Shown here: positions 53,941 to 62,627 of the stretch, piece after piece
Numbering within the stretch: position 1 is the stretch's first letter
Layout of the letters: each line of letters starts with the position of its first letter
NCBI RefSeq assembly: GCF_002975205.1
Contig: NZ_PCOC01000002.1
Span: forward strand, 1,007,001 to 1,071,000
Direction: 5' to 3'
Source: Ochrobactrum vermis
GTDB taxonomy: Bacteria > Pseudomonadota > Alphaproteobacteria > Rhizobiales > Rhizobiaceae
DNA: 64,000 nucleotides
Program-made: the position numbers and the translations under genes
The notes under the pieces: model-generated
The model's database searches: none
What the model was told of the DNA's origin: nothing
The model's input: the letters and a program-made list of their open reading frames with translations, nothing else

Positions 53941-54050
53941 GGGGAATTTGTTTCTTACGGTCATATGCCTGAAATAGGCTCGTGCCAGAGGAGATGCGCG
54001 ATCTCGGATATCCGGTTCGCTTATTTTTCATGTCTGACAGGACGAGCATC

Positions 54051-54971
54051 ATGACCTCTGACCACATAGTATCAGCGATTGGCTTCTGTACCCCGACGGG
54101 TGACGGTAATTTCAGTACGCTTGAAGGCGCAATCCGCAACATCGTCGAACTCGGTTCGGAAGCTGTGGAACTGTCGCTTTATGGCGAGGAAATAATCTCC
54201 GGCGGTCGTCTCATCCCGCACCGCGTGGATCGTCTCGTCAATATCACCAGACAATTTGATACCCGCTACAGCGTCCACGGACAGATCGTTTCCAACTTCA
54301 TGGATCGCGAGCATTTGGAGTATCAAAAGGCGGTTGTTCGGGCGATGCTGGAACTTTGCGACCGTGTCGGGGCAGAAATTCTGGTTCATCACTCCGGGCA
54401 TGCGCCAATGCCCGCACCTTCTCTTATTCCTGACCTCGACAAGATGGAACAGGATGCGCTCGCCGAAATGGCAGAACTTGCAAAAGCCTATGGTGTGCGG
54501 ATAGCACTCGAGAATATTTTCGCGATGAGCGACGCGGAATATCGCCAGACACCGGCTCAGGTCGCTGAAACCGTAGCTGCAGTTGGTCATCCTTCGGTCT
54601 GCGGACTGATCGACTTCAGCCATGCTTATATCGAATGTACGCGTCTGGGGCTTGATTGGCGTCCGCAAATTCGTGCCATGGCTCCCGTGACTGGACATTT
54701 GCATGTTCACGACAGTTTTGGCCGCTCTTATACGATGACCAAGTTTTATCATCCTGCCGAGGCAACAGCGCTTGGTATTGGCGATCTGCACCTGCCGGTG
54801 GGATGGGGCGATATCCCGTGGGAAGAAATTTTCGACGAACTGACGTTCTTGCCCGATACATTCCTGATCATGGAAATAGGAGAAGATCGTTTCAGTACCG
54901 AACAGGCCGATAGTCTTGCACGTGCGCGCAAGCTGGCTGAACGGGTTAACAATCGCCTGAAAGCTGCCTGA
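54051..54971 (+). CDS. Sugar phosphate isomerase/epimerase-like TIM-barrel protein
   Basis: A 306-aa AP-endonuclease-2-fold protein. Metal ligands are apparent: ILVHHSGHA (His), VRIALENIF (Glu), CGLIDFSHAY (Asp and His), GHLHVHDSFG (His) and LIMEIGE (Glu). ATG 54051 has AGGA 8 nt upstream; two further in-frame ATGs lie upstream. It is the last gene before a strong hairpin and just before the convergent TRAP locus. It could isomerise a hydroxy-acid or polyol intermediate of either neighbour; substrate unknown. Confidence 0.78.
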   Translation: MTSDHIVSAIGFCTPTGDGNFSTLEGAIRNIVELGSEAVELSLYGEEIISGGRLIPHRVDRLVNITRQFDTRYSVHGQIVSNFMDREHLEYQKAVVRAMLELCDRVGAEILVHHSGHAPMPAPSLIPDLDKMEQDALAEMAELAKAYGVRIALENIFAMSDAEYRQTPAQVAETVAAVGHPSVCGLIDFSHAYIECTRLGLDWRPQIRAMAPVTGHLHVHDSFGRSYTMTKFYHPAEATALGIGDLHLPVGWGDIPWEEIFDELTFLPDTFLIMEIGEDRFSTEQADSLARARKLAERVNNRLKAA

Positions 54972-54980
54972 TTGAAATAA

Positions 54981-55009
54981 AATAGGCCGCGCGATGAGCG
55001 CGGCCTATT
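54981..55009. terminator. Strong 12-bp stem-loop terminator
   Basis: AATAGGCCGCGC pairs perfectly with GCGCGGCCTATT around a 5-nt GATGA loop, 9 nt after the isomerase stop. The stem is A/U-rich at its base in both directions, so it can serve the convergent TRAP genes as well. Confidence 0.75.
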
Positions 55010-55011
55010 CT

Positions 55012-55111
55012 AGAGCGCGTTTCGATCCGATTGAATCAGATCGGTACTCTATCTATTTGTTTTGACGCGCATCTTATCCGAAAACCGTTTCACACATTCC
55101 GAGATGCGCTC
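55012..55111. repeat. Bru-RS/RIME-like interspersed palindromic element
   Basis: A 100-bp block starting AGAGCGCGTTTCGATCCGAT and ending GAGATGCGCTC, with inverted termini (GAGCGC/GCGCTC) and internal palindromes around CCGATTGAATCAGATCGG. Sequences of this type, including the GACGCGCATCTTATCCGAAA segment, occur in many copies in Brucellaceae and other Rhizobiales genomes. Identification rests on remembered family appearance. Confidence 0.7.
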
Positions 55112-55129
55112 CGATGGCTACAGATTTTT

Positions 55130-56134
55130 CTATTTACGGATTTCACCAAGCTGCTTCTGCACCGTGTCGATAACATCCTCTCCGATCTGGGACTTGTATT
55201 TGTCATAGATGGGCTGGGATTTCTCAAGCATACGGGCATGTTCTTCGGGCGAAAGCGTGTTGACTTCCAGACCTGCCTCTTTGATTTTTTCGAGTGACTT
55301 CTGGTTCAATTCGCGAATAACCTTGCGTTCGACATCCCGTCCGATGACGGCGCATTCACGCAAAGCGGCCTGTTCTTCCGGTGAGTATGTGTCGAAGATC
55401 GGCTTGGAGTACAGGAAGAGAAACGGCGTGTAGGCGTGTTTCGTTTCCGTGACGAATTTCTGTACCTCGTAGAACTTTGATGTATCGATCGTTACGTAAG
55501 GGTTTTCCTGTGCGTCGATAGCCTTTGTTTCCAGTGCTGAGAAGATTTCACCAAAAGCCATAGGGGTGGCATTGGCACCGAAATTCTGGAACGTATCGAG
55601 GAAGATGTTGTTCTGCATCACGCGGACTTTCATACCGCTGAAGTCTTCCCACTTATTGACCGGATGTTTTGAGTTCGAAAGATTCCGGAACCCGTTCTCC
55701 CAATAGGCAAGATTGACGAGGCCGACAGCTGCCAGCTTTTCGTCCATCATCTTCCCGAACGAACCGTCGACGACAGCGTCCGCTTCTTCATCATTTGCGA
55801 AGAGAAACGGCAGATCGAAAACGCCGAGTGCCGGTACGATTCCGACGAGCGGTGACGACGATGTAACCACACCTTCTTGCACACCGGAACGTAGCGCCTG
55901 CGTCGCCTGCAAATCGCCACCCAACGCTCCACCCCAGAAAGCGGTTATCTTCATCTTGCCGCCGGACTTTTCAGCAAGACATTCATTCATGGCCTTTATG
56001 CCATTACCGACGGGATGATCCTCATTAATGCCGTTCGAGACGCGGATGTTGCGATCCTGAAACTCGGCAAATGCAGGGACGGTAAGCGCTCCCGCCACGA
56101 GGGCGGTCGTTGCCAGCATAATCAGTTTTTTCAT
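55130..56134 (-). CDS. TRAP transporter solute-binding protein (DctP family)
   Basis: A 334-aa periplasmic binding protein. The signal peptide is MKKLIMLATTALVAGALTVP then AFAEFQ. IRVSNGINEDHPVGNGIKAM and DFSGMKVRVMQNNIFLDTFQ contain the conserved Arg that binds the ligand carboxylate, and ALETKAIDAQENPYVTIDTS is family-typical. Clustered with a FAH-type hydrolase and dehydrogenases of a sugar-acid module, so a C4-C6 sugar acid is likely. GGAGG precedes the ATG. Confidence 0.9.
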   Translation of the reverse strand: MKKLIMLATTALVAGALTVPAFAEFQDRNIRVSNGINEDHPVGNGIKAMNECLAEKSGGKMKITAFWGGALGGDLQATQALRSGVQEGVVTSSSPLVGIVPALGVFDLPFLFANDEEADAVVDGSFGKMMDEKLAAVGLVNLAYWENGFRNLSNSKHPVNKWEDFSGMKVRVMQNNIFLDTFQNFGANATPMAFGEIFSALETKAIDAQENPYVTIDTSKFYEVQKFVTETKHAYTPFLFLYSKPIFDTYSPEEQAALRECAVIGRDVERKVIRELNQKSLEKIKEAGLEVNTLSPEEHARMLEKSQPIYDKYKSQIGEDVIDTVQKQLGEIRK

Positions 56135-56164
56135 TGAACTCTCCTCCCAGAGTTGATGTTAATC

Positions 56165-57442
56165 CTAATGAAGCCAGTTCATGGGTACGAGTACCAGACT
56201 TGGAAACAGAACCAGCAATAGCAACACAATCACCTGTGAAATCAGGAACGGATTGACACCGGCGACCACTTTTCCGAGCGGCACCTTTGAGACGCCGCTC
56301 ACCACATTCAGCACTACGCCAACTGGCGGAGTGATAAGTCCGATGCTGTTGTTCATGATAAACAGGACACCGAAATAGGCCGGATCGATGCCTGCCTGTT
56401 TGACAATCGGCATCAGGACCGGCGTCAAGATGAGAATTGTCGGCGTGAGGTCCAATGCAGTCCCGACAATCAACACCAGGATCATGATCGCAAACATCAA
56501 TAGTTTCGGACTATCGATCAGCGGTGCGATATAACTACTGATTTCAGCCGGAATATTTGCGGCTGTTATCAGCCATGACGAAACCAATGCCGAGGCGACG
56601 AGAAACATGATGACGGATGTTGTCTTGGCAGCGCGCAAGAAAACGCCGTAGAGATCGACGAACCTCAGTTCGCGATAAATGAACATGCCGACAAAGAGAG
56701 CATAGGCTGCAGCGACCACGGCTGCTTCTGTTGGCGTCATGACACCCATTCGAATGCCGCCGAGGATGATGATCGGCATACCGAGCGCCCATAACGCACG
56801 CGCAGTTGCCTGCAGCCGATTTTTGCCGGATTGCTTCGGAAGCACGTTGATATTATCTTTTCTGACGACAATTTGCCAGGTGACGAGAAGGGCGATACCC
56901 ATCATCAGGCCCGGCACGATGCCTGCCATGAAAAGCTGTGTGATTGATACGTTGGCGGCAACACCGAACACGATCATTGCCATTGATGGCGGGATAACCG
57001 GCGCGATGATGCCACCGGCTGCCATCAATCCGGCAGAGCGCGGAATGTTATAGCCAGCCTTGGCCATCATGGGGACGAGGATCGTCGCAAGCGCTGCAGT
57101 ATCGGCAGCGGCCGAACCCGATACGCTGGCCATGATGATTGCTGCGAGGATTGCAACGACACCGAGACCGCCGCGAATATGGCCCACACAAGCAATGGCG
57201 AAATCAATGATGCGGCGGGACAAACCGCCCGAATTCATCAATTCGCCGGCGAGAATGAAGAAGGGGATGGCCAGAAGGGTGAATGAGTCTACACCAGCGA
57301 TCATGTTCTGCGCGATGATCTGCGTATTGAACATCCCCATGTACAGCATGAGAATGACACCACAGAACATAAGCGAGAAAGCGATCGGAACACCGATAGC
57401 CATGGCGCTGAGGAGCGAGCCGACAAATACTACAAGTGTCAT
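56165..57442 (-). CDS. TRAP transporter large permease (DctM)
   Basis: A 425-aa inner-membrane protein with about 12 hydrophobic segments. MASVSGSAAADTAALATILV and GGIIAPVIPPSMAMIVFGVA are DctM hallmarks of the first repeat, and VLFIMNNSIGLITPPVGVVL of the second. It pairs with the small permease upstream (5-nt gap) and carries substrate with sodium. Confidence 0.92.
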   Translation of the reverse strand: MTLVVFVGSLLSAMAIGVPIAFSLMFCGVILMLYMGMFNTQIIAQNMIAGVDSFTLLAIPFFILAGELMNSGGLSRRIIDFAIACVGHIRGGLGVVAILAAIIMASVSGSAAADTAALATILVPMMAKAGYNIPRSAGLMAAGGIIAPVIPPSMAMIVFGVAANVSITQLFMAGIVPGLMMGIALLVTWQIVVRKDNINVLPKQSGKNRLQATARALWALGMPIIILGGIRMGVMTPTEAAVVAAAYALFVGMFIYRELRFVDLYGVFLRAAKTTSVIMFLVASALVSSWLITAANIPAEISSYIAPLIDSPKLLMFAIMILVLIVGTALDLTPTILILTPVLMPIVKQAGIDPAYFGVLFIMNNSIGLITPPVGVVLNVVSGVSKVPLGKVVAGVNPFLISQVIVLLLLVLFPSLVLVPMNWLH

Positions 57443-57447
57443 GTCGT

Positions 57448-57972
57448 CTACTCCATAAGATGGTCGAGCGAATGTTCGCCCGCGAAAGTGGCAATTTCCT
57501 CATCGGTTAGACGACCGGTGACAGCTCGCAGGAAGCGCTCGGCGGCAATGATGAACATTGCACTGCCGGTAAATAGTCCGACGCCATATACCCAGATCAT
57601 CGAAAGGCCGGTGACTGGTGCAACCATGCTGGCGTTGATGTCGAATTGTTTCCACGTACCCCAGAAGAAAATTCCCGAGCACAACATGACGATCAGATAG
57701 CTGATTGCCATGCAGGTAATGCGGCCTTGTCGACCAAAACGGGCAACGAGTGACTCAATACCCAAATGGCTGTTTTCTCGAAATGTGAGAACTGCGCCGA
57801 GAAACGCTACCCAGACGAAGAAATAACGTGAAAGTTCTTCCGATACGGTCAGTCCGGAATTTGCGGCGTAGCGCAAAATCACGTTGACGAAGACCATGAT
57901 AGCCATGCCGGCGAGGAGGAAGACGAGAATTGCGCCAAGTAGCTTGTAAAAGAGGTCTATGGCTTTCGTCAT
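57448..57972 (-). CDS. TRAP transporter small permease (DctQ)
   Basis: A 174-aa protein with four membrane segments. LRYAANSGLTVSEELSRYFF then VWVAFLGAVLTFRENSHLGI is the conserved DctQ region (residues about 32-70). The ATG is 10 nt after the FAH hydrolase stop, so it is co-transcribed. Confidence 0.9.
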   Translation of the reverse strand: MTKAIDLFYKLLGAILVFLLAGMAIMVFVNVILRYAANSGLTVSEELSRYFFVWVAFLGAVLTFRENSHLGIESLVARFGRQGRITCMAISYLIVMLCSGIFFWGTWKQFDINASMVAPVTGLSMIWVYGVGLFTGSAMFIIAAERFLRAVTGRLTDEEIATFAGEHSLDHLME

Positions 57973-57982
57973 ATGTCCGCCC

Positions 57983-59152
57983 TCAGACTTTATCGAGCAG
58001 ATCGCGTGCTTGCAGGTTTTGGATCAGCGCTCTGATGCCGAATGTCCATTCTGGACATTTGTCGGTCCGGTCGACCCAATTGACGAGCCGTCCGAGCTTG
58101 GGCGTGGATATCTCCACACGGTCGCCAATTTCGTGCGTGAAGCCTTGTCCGGCACCACGACGATCCTTGACGGGAGCAAACATCGTACCGAGGAACAATA
58201 CCGCGCCGTCCGGATACTGATGATTGCGGTTCATCATTTGCGATGCAAGATTTTCAGGAGCGCGGCTGATCGCTTCCATCGGGCTTTCGCCGGTCATTTC
58301 GAAGCCGTCAACTCCGTGGACCGTCAGCGACAGCTTGAGCTTACGCAACACGTCCATGGTGAATTCACCGTCGAACAGGCGAATGAATGGGCCGATAGCG
58401 CAGGATGCGTTATTATCCTTCGCTTTGCCCAGCAGGAGAGCCGAGCGCCCTTCGACGTCCCGAAGATTGACGTCATTGCCGAGAGTTGCACCAACGATGC
58501 GTCCGTCTGAAGCAACGACCAGTACGACTTCTGGTTCGGGATTGTTCCATTGCGAAATTGGTAGAATACCGACAGTTGCACCGCATCCGACGGCGGACAT
58601 CGGTTGGGATTTGGTGAAGATTTCTGCATCTGGGCCAATGCCTACTTCCAGATACTGAGACCAAAGCCCCATTTCCTGTAGGAGCGCCTTGACTTCCGCT
58701 GCTTTCTCGGAGCCAGCCACGACACCTCGCAAACTGTTACCAATGACGGGGGCGAGACGTTCGCGAACTTCGCGAGCGCGGGAAGGATCACCCTTTGCCT
58801 GTTCCTCAATCACGCGTTCGAGCATGCTGTCAGCAAAGGTGACGCCTGCTGCTTTGATAGACTGCAAATCGATGGGGGCAAGCAGCTCTCCGCGATCACC
58901 GGAAAGAAAATCGTCGAGTGAGCCAAGGTTTTGGAAGTTGTCCGTACTTTTTAATTCGCTTAGTAGCGAATTACGCTCCAGAAGACCTGAAACGGTAGCC
59001 GACAAGCCGGACAAATCGTGCAGATAACCGTCTTTCACCAGTATTGGACAGGGGCCGTTTTCTGCTTTCGACCATGCGCGGCCGATCAAAACAGCAGACT
59101 GGCTATCTTCAGGCAAAATTGCCGTTGCTTTCAATTCACGCTTGTCTTGCAC
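57983..59152 (-). CDS. Fumarylacetoacetate hydrolase-family protein
   Basis: A 389-aa FAH-fold protein. The metal-binding part is IGPDAEIFTKSQPMSAVGCG, NPEPEVVLVVASDGRIVGAT (acidic ligands) and LGNDVNLRDVEGRSALLLGK. Members hydrolyse 2,4-diketo-3-deoxy sugar acids or hydrate related keto-enols. GTG 59152 has GGGAGG 6 nt upstream; an in-frame ATG 39 nt earlier would start within that leader and is less likely. It is the first gene of the FAH-TRAP operon, with an operator in its leader. Confidence 0.8.
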   Translation of the reverse strand: MQDKRELKATAILPEDSQSAVLIGRAWSKAENGPCPILVKDGYLHDLSGLSATVSGLLERNSLLSELKSTDNFQNLGSLDDFLSGDRGELLAPIDLQSIKAAGVTFADSMLERVIEEQAKGDPSRAREVRERLAPVIGNSLRGVVAGSEKAAEVKALLQEMGLWSQYLEVGIGPDAEIFTKSQPMSAVGCGATVGILPISQWNNPEPEVVLVVASDGRIVGATLGNDVNLRDVEGRSALLLGKAKDNNASCAIGPFIRLFDGEFTMDVLRKLKLSLTVHGVDGFEMTGESPMEAISRAPENLASQMMNRNHQYPDGAVLFLGTMFAPVKDRRGAGQGFTHEIGDRVEISTPKLGRLVNWVDRTDKCPEWTFGIRALIQNLQARDLLDKV

Positions 59153-59193
59153 AGATATCCTCCCAATGCATGACCGTTTCCCGCAGGTCATAT

Positions 59194-59214
59194 GTTGTCA
59201 GGATGTCTGACAAC
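59194..59214. promoter_or_regulatory. Palindromic operator upstream of the FAH-TRAP operon
   Basis: GTTGTCAG and CTGACAAC form perfect 8-bp arms with a 5-nt spacer. Its right half, TGTCTGACAAC, matches the site at 62479-62489 at 10 of 11 positions. The GTC-N-GAC core suits FCD-type GntR regulators. It lies just downstream of an AT-rich -10-like sequence, so repression is likely. Confidence 0.65.
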
Positions 59215-59273
59215 AATAGTAATATTATTATTAGCAGTCTGGAGACGAGTCCAGCCTTCAGACGGCGTTAAAC

Positions 59274-60479
59274 TCAAAAATTAGATCGATCTGTTTTTCT
59301 TCGACTGACAGTGTAAGCCTTGTCCATTTCCGGATTGAGCTCCATCCCGAGGCCTGCGCCGGGTGGAACCGTGATCATACCGTTCTTTACTTCGGGCAAG
59401 GCCGTAACAAGATCGCGATACCAGGTCTTGTAGAATGCGCGCACACTTTCCTGGATGAGCGCGTTCGGTGCGTTGAGCGACAGGTGCGTTGAAGCACACA
59501 GAACGACAGGGCCGGTACAATCATGCGGGGCGACGGGAAGATGCCAGGCTTCTGCCATAGCCGCTATCTTACGGGCTTCTGACAGGCCACCGCACCAGCT
59601 CAAATCGAGCATAACAACGCCAGCGACGCCTGTTTCGAGCAGATCGCGAAATGCCCAACGGCTTCCCAAGGTTTCGGAGGCACAGATTGGCGCAATGCTT
59701 GCTTCTGCATAACGTTTGAGGCTGCCAAGACTGTCCATCTTGATTGGGTCTTCGTGCCAGAAAGTCTTGAATGGTGCGAGTTCTCGCGCAATCTGCATGG
59801 CCGGTAAAAGCTGCCACATGGAATGGAATTCAACCATGATATCCATGCGATCACCGACGGCCGCACGGATCTTCTCGAAAGGCTGTAACGCCGCCTTCAG
59901 ATCAGGCTGGGAAATATACTGCCCGCGTGTTTTCTCCGCTGCCATGTCGAATGGCCAGATTTTCATTGCCGTTATGCCCTCGTCCAGTAACGAGAGCGCA
60001 AGTTCGTCTGCACGGTGCAGGAAGCCATTAAGATCGTCATAATTGGCTCCTGCACTTGCAAGGCCATAATTGGCAGACTGCTGACCCGTTGCTTTCTTGA
60101 TATATTCCGTTCCGGCACATGTGTTGTAGGTGCGGATGGATTGACGGCTGAAGCCGCCGAGCAACTGAGCGATCGGAAGGTTGGCAGCTTTACCGTAAAG
60201 ATCCCACAAGGCGATGTCGAACGCGGAGTTCCCACGTACTTCGGCGCCAGTTGAACGGAATCCGAGATAACCCACAAGGTCAGAGGCCAACAGATCGATT
60301 TGCAACGGATCGCGACCCAGAACACGCGGTGCCACATATTCGTGCAAATAAGACTCGACCGTCTCGGACATGAAAAAAGTTTCGCCGAGCCCGGTAATTC
60401 CTTCGTCCGTATGCACTTCGACCCACAACAGGTTTGGTCGTTCGGCTATGCGGATCGTTTCGACAGCGATAATCTTCAT
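59274..60479 (-). CDS. Enolase-superfamily (mandelate racemase/sugar acid dehydratase-like) protein
   Basis: A 401-aa MR/MLE-superfamily protein. ITAMKIWPFDMAA (catalytic Lys region), MDIMVEFHSMW, FKTFWHEDPIK and IAPICASETLGSRW place the metal-binding acids on successive barrel strands, and LPVAPHDCTGPVV contains the catalytic His as in galactonate/gluconate-type dehydratases. ATG 60479 has GGAGG 4 nt upstream. It is the third gene of the DenD-HIBADH-dehydratase operon. Predicted to dehydrate a sugar acid to a 2-keto-3-deoxy acid. Confidence 0.85.
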   Translation of the reverse strand: MKIIAVETIRIAERPNLLWVEVHTDEGITGLGETFFMSETVESYLHEYVAPRVLGRDPLQIDLLASDLVGYLGFRSTGAEVRGNSAFDIALWDLYGKAANLPIAQLLGGFSRQSIRTYNTCAGTEYIKKATGQQSANYGLASAGANYDDLNGFLHRADELALSLLDEGITAMKIWPFDMAAEKTRGQYISQPDLKAALQPFEKIRAAVGDRMDIMVEFHSMWQLLPAMQIARELAPFKTFWHEDPIKMDSLGSLKRYAEASIAPICASETLGSRWAFRDLLETGVAGVVMLDLSWCGGLSEARKIAAMAEAWHLPVAPHDCTGPVVLCASTHLSLNAPNALIQESVRAFYKTWYRDLVTALPEVKNGMITVPPGAGLGMELNPEMDKAYTVSRRKTDRSNF

Positions 60480-60512
60480 TGCACCTCCCAATGCGATCCG
60501 ATTGCGTATGAA

Positions 60513-61394
60513 CTAGCTCTTTCCGCCTTCATTGAGTTTTTCGAAATGAAGGAGCAGGGCGCTATGATCCTTTTCGCCACCGCCTTCTTCCACGAAAGCG
60601 GCAAAAGCATCGCGTACCACCTCGGTCAACGGCAAGCTCAACGATAGGTCACCCGCAGTCTTGAGGATCGAATTGAGATCTTTCAATTGAATACGCGATG
60701 TGCCGCCCGGCTCGAAATTACGATCAATCATCCGTTTGCCGTGCAATTCGAGAATGCGGCTTTCACAGAAGCCGCCGCGGATGGCGTCGCGGAACGCTGA
60801 GCGCGAACCGCCGCCTTTCTCGACGAGAACCATTGCCTCCGCAATCGCTCCAATGGTCACGGCAACAATCTGCTGATTGGCGAGTTTTGCCAGTTGACCG
60901 GCACCAGATGGGCCAACGCGGGTAAGGCGTCCCATTGGTTTGAAAACATCGGAAAGCTTGGCAATGACCGTTTCATCGCCTCCAGCCATGATGGCAAGTG
61001 TGCCTTCCTGCGCACCCACTACGCCACCTGAAACCGGCGCATCGATATGATCGACGCCAATAGCTTGCAAACGCTGAGCATGCTCGCGGGCGAAGTCTGG
61101 CGAAATCGAACTCATATCAATGAGGATGCTGCCCCTTTTCATGACGGCAGCAACCCCTTGGTCGAAAAGAACGTCGCGTACTGCCGGGCCATCGGTCAAC
61201 ATGGTGATGACTATATCGGCATTCTGTACTGCCTCGGCGGCGGTTTGAGCGAGTTTGGCACCTTTTCCAGCAAGAGGGGCTGACTTGGCGCTGTTCCGAT
61301 TCCAGACTGTTACGTCGATGCCGGCATTAAGAAGACGACCAGCCATCGGCGCGCCCATTAGGCCAGTCCCAAGAAATGCGATCCTGCGCGTCAA
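60513..61394 (-). CDS. 2-hydroxyacid dehydrogenase, beta-HAD family (GarR/LtnD-like)
   Basis: A 293-aa NAD(P)-dependent dehydrogenase. RRIAFLGTGLMGAPMAGRLL is the Rossmann motif, IDAPVSGGVVGAQEGTLAIM the substrate-binding signature and GAGQLAKLANQQIVAVTIGA contains the catalytic Lys. The match is to tartronate semialdehyde reductase/L-threonate dehydrogenase members. It starts at a TTG that overlaps the previous stop (TTGA) and has GGGAGG 6 nt upstream. It probably oxidises or reduces a C4 sugar-acid intermediate. Confidence 0.85.
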   Translation of the reverse strand: MTRRIAFLGTGLMGAPMAGRLLNAGIDVTVWNRNSAKSAPLAGKGAKLAQTAAEAVQNADIVITMLTDGPAVRDVLFDQGVAAVMKRGSILIDMSSISPDFAREHAQRLQAIGVDHIDAPVSGGVVGAQEGTLAIMAGGDETVIAKLSDVFKPMGRLTRVGPSGAGQLAKLANQQIVAVTIGAIAEAMVLVEKGGGSRSAFRDAIRGGFCESRILELHGKRMIDRNFEPGGTSRIQLKDLNSILKTAGDLSLSLPLTEVVRDAFAAFVEEGGGEKDHSALLLHFEKLNEGGKS

Positions 61395-62374
61395 AGTTTG
61401 CCTCCCATCTCATCTTCGATGTGAACACGAATGATCTCATCAAAAGACGTTTCTGCGGTGAAGCCAAGAGCCTGGGCTCGTTTTGCCTCGAAGCCGGGTG
61501 CCCAACCGGCAACCATATGCATGATCATTTCATTTGGTTCACGGCGGATCAGGTCCACGGCCGTTTCACCGGCAACGCGACGCAATGCTTCAATCTGTTC
61601 ACCCACTGTAGCACTAAGACCGGGCATGGAAAGATTGCGGCGCGTTCCCACGGCTTCCGTATCAATGGTTGCTCCGTGGATCAGAAAACCGACCGCTGAC
61701 CGCGGCGAAGCATGCCAGTGCCGTACATCTTCCGGAACAGGTAGTATGGCTTCCTGCCCAGAAAGGGGTTCGCGCAATATATTGGAGAAAAAGCCGGAGG
61801 CAGCTTTGTTGGGCTTGCCCGGACGGATGCAGATCGTCGGCAGGCGAATGCCGATACCGTCGAAAAAGCCGCGGCGGGTATAGTCCGACAACAGAAGTTC
61901 GCTGATTGCCTTCTGCGTGCCGTAGCTCGTCAATGGGGTCGTGTGAAATTCGTCGGGGATCGGGCAAGGGAGCGGGGCTCCGAAAACCGCTATGGACGAA
62001 GTGAATACTACGCGGGGCTTATAGCCATCGGAAAGGTGCGCAAGCCGGATTGCATCGAACAGATGGCGGGTGCCATCCAGATTGATTCGATATCCCTTAT
62101 CGAAATCGAGTTCTGCTTCACCTGATACGATTGCTGCAAGGTGAAAGATCACGTCGGGACGCGCTGACACGATGCTTTGGGCAGTCTCCATTGTGGAGAT
62201 ATCTGCTGCCAGAGTATCGACAGATCCGGCAAAGCCGGCAGGAGGTTCTGCAGCAACGATGTCGATAAGTGTCAGCTTTTCAATGGGCTTCCCGCCAAGG
62301 TGACCGTCTTTTGAGAGGCGTTGCGTCAGCTTGCATCCGACCATGCCCGCAGCGCCGATGATAGCAATATGCAT
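61391..62374 (-). CDS. NAD-dependent epimerase/dehydratase-type dehydrogenase (DenD-like)
   Basis: A 327-aa extended short-chain dehydrogenase. HIAIIGAAGMVGCKLTQRLS is the cofactor motif, VIFHLAAIVSGEAELDFDKG the second nucleotide region, VVFTSSIAVFG the Ser and TSYGTQKAISELLLSDY the YxxxK pair. It resembles D-erythronate dehydrogenase DenD. ATG 62374 has GGGAGGAGG 7 nt upstream. First gene of the minus-strand operon; an operator-like site lies 100 bp upstream. Confidence 0.82.
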   Translation of the reverse strand: MHIAIIGAAGMVGCKLTQRLSKDGHLGGKPIEKLTLIDIVAAEPPAGFAGSVDTLAADISTMETAQSIVSARPDVIFHLAAIVSGEAELDFDKGYRINLDGTRHLFDAIRLAHLSDGYKPRVVFTSSIAVFGAPLPCPIPDEFHTTPLTSYGTQKAISELLLSDYTRRGFFDGIGIRLPTICIRPGKPNKAASGFFSNILREPLSGQEAILPVPEDVRHWHASPRSAVGFLIHGATIDTEAVGTRRNLSMPGLSATVGEQIEALRRVAGETAVDLIRREPNEMIMHMVAGWAPGFEAKRAQALGFTAETSFDEIIRVHIEDEMGGKL

Positions 62375-62475
62375 TTGTAAGCCTCCTCCCAATCTTGTAG
62401 CCCATTGCAACCCAGAGCGCGGTGTTGGCTACCATAACAACACTTAACCAGTCTCCCACCAGATTTATGTTGTAG

Positions 62476-62490
62476 GGTTGTCTGATAACC
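62476..62490. promoter_or_regulatory. Operator between the DenD-like and FAD-oxidase genes
   Basis: GGTTGTCTGATAACC is a 15-bp near-palindrome (one mismatch) centred on GTC-T-GAT. It shares TGTCTGA(C/T)AAC with the FAH promoter site. Lying between divergent genes, it could control both. The rest of this 253-bp region shows only a 7-bp AGGAATG/CATTCCT inverted repeat. Confidence 0.6.
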
Positions 62491-62627
62491 TTATATGTAG
62501 GCGTTGAAAACAATTTTCTCGATCTTGCCACAGGAATGAAACGGAAAAGCCTGTTGCATTCCTCAAGCTGTCGTACATCTGCGGCAGCCGATTACGCATC
62601 AATGACGTCTATGAACAAGAGGATATT

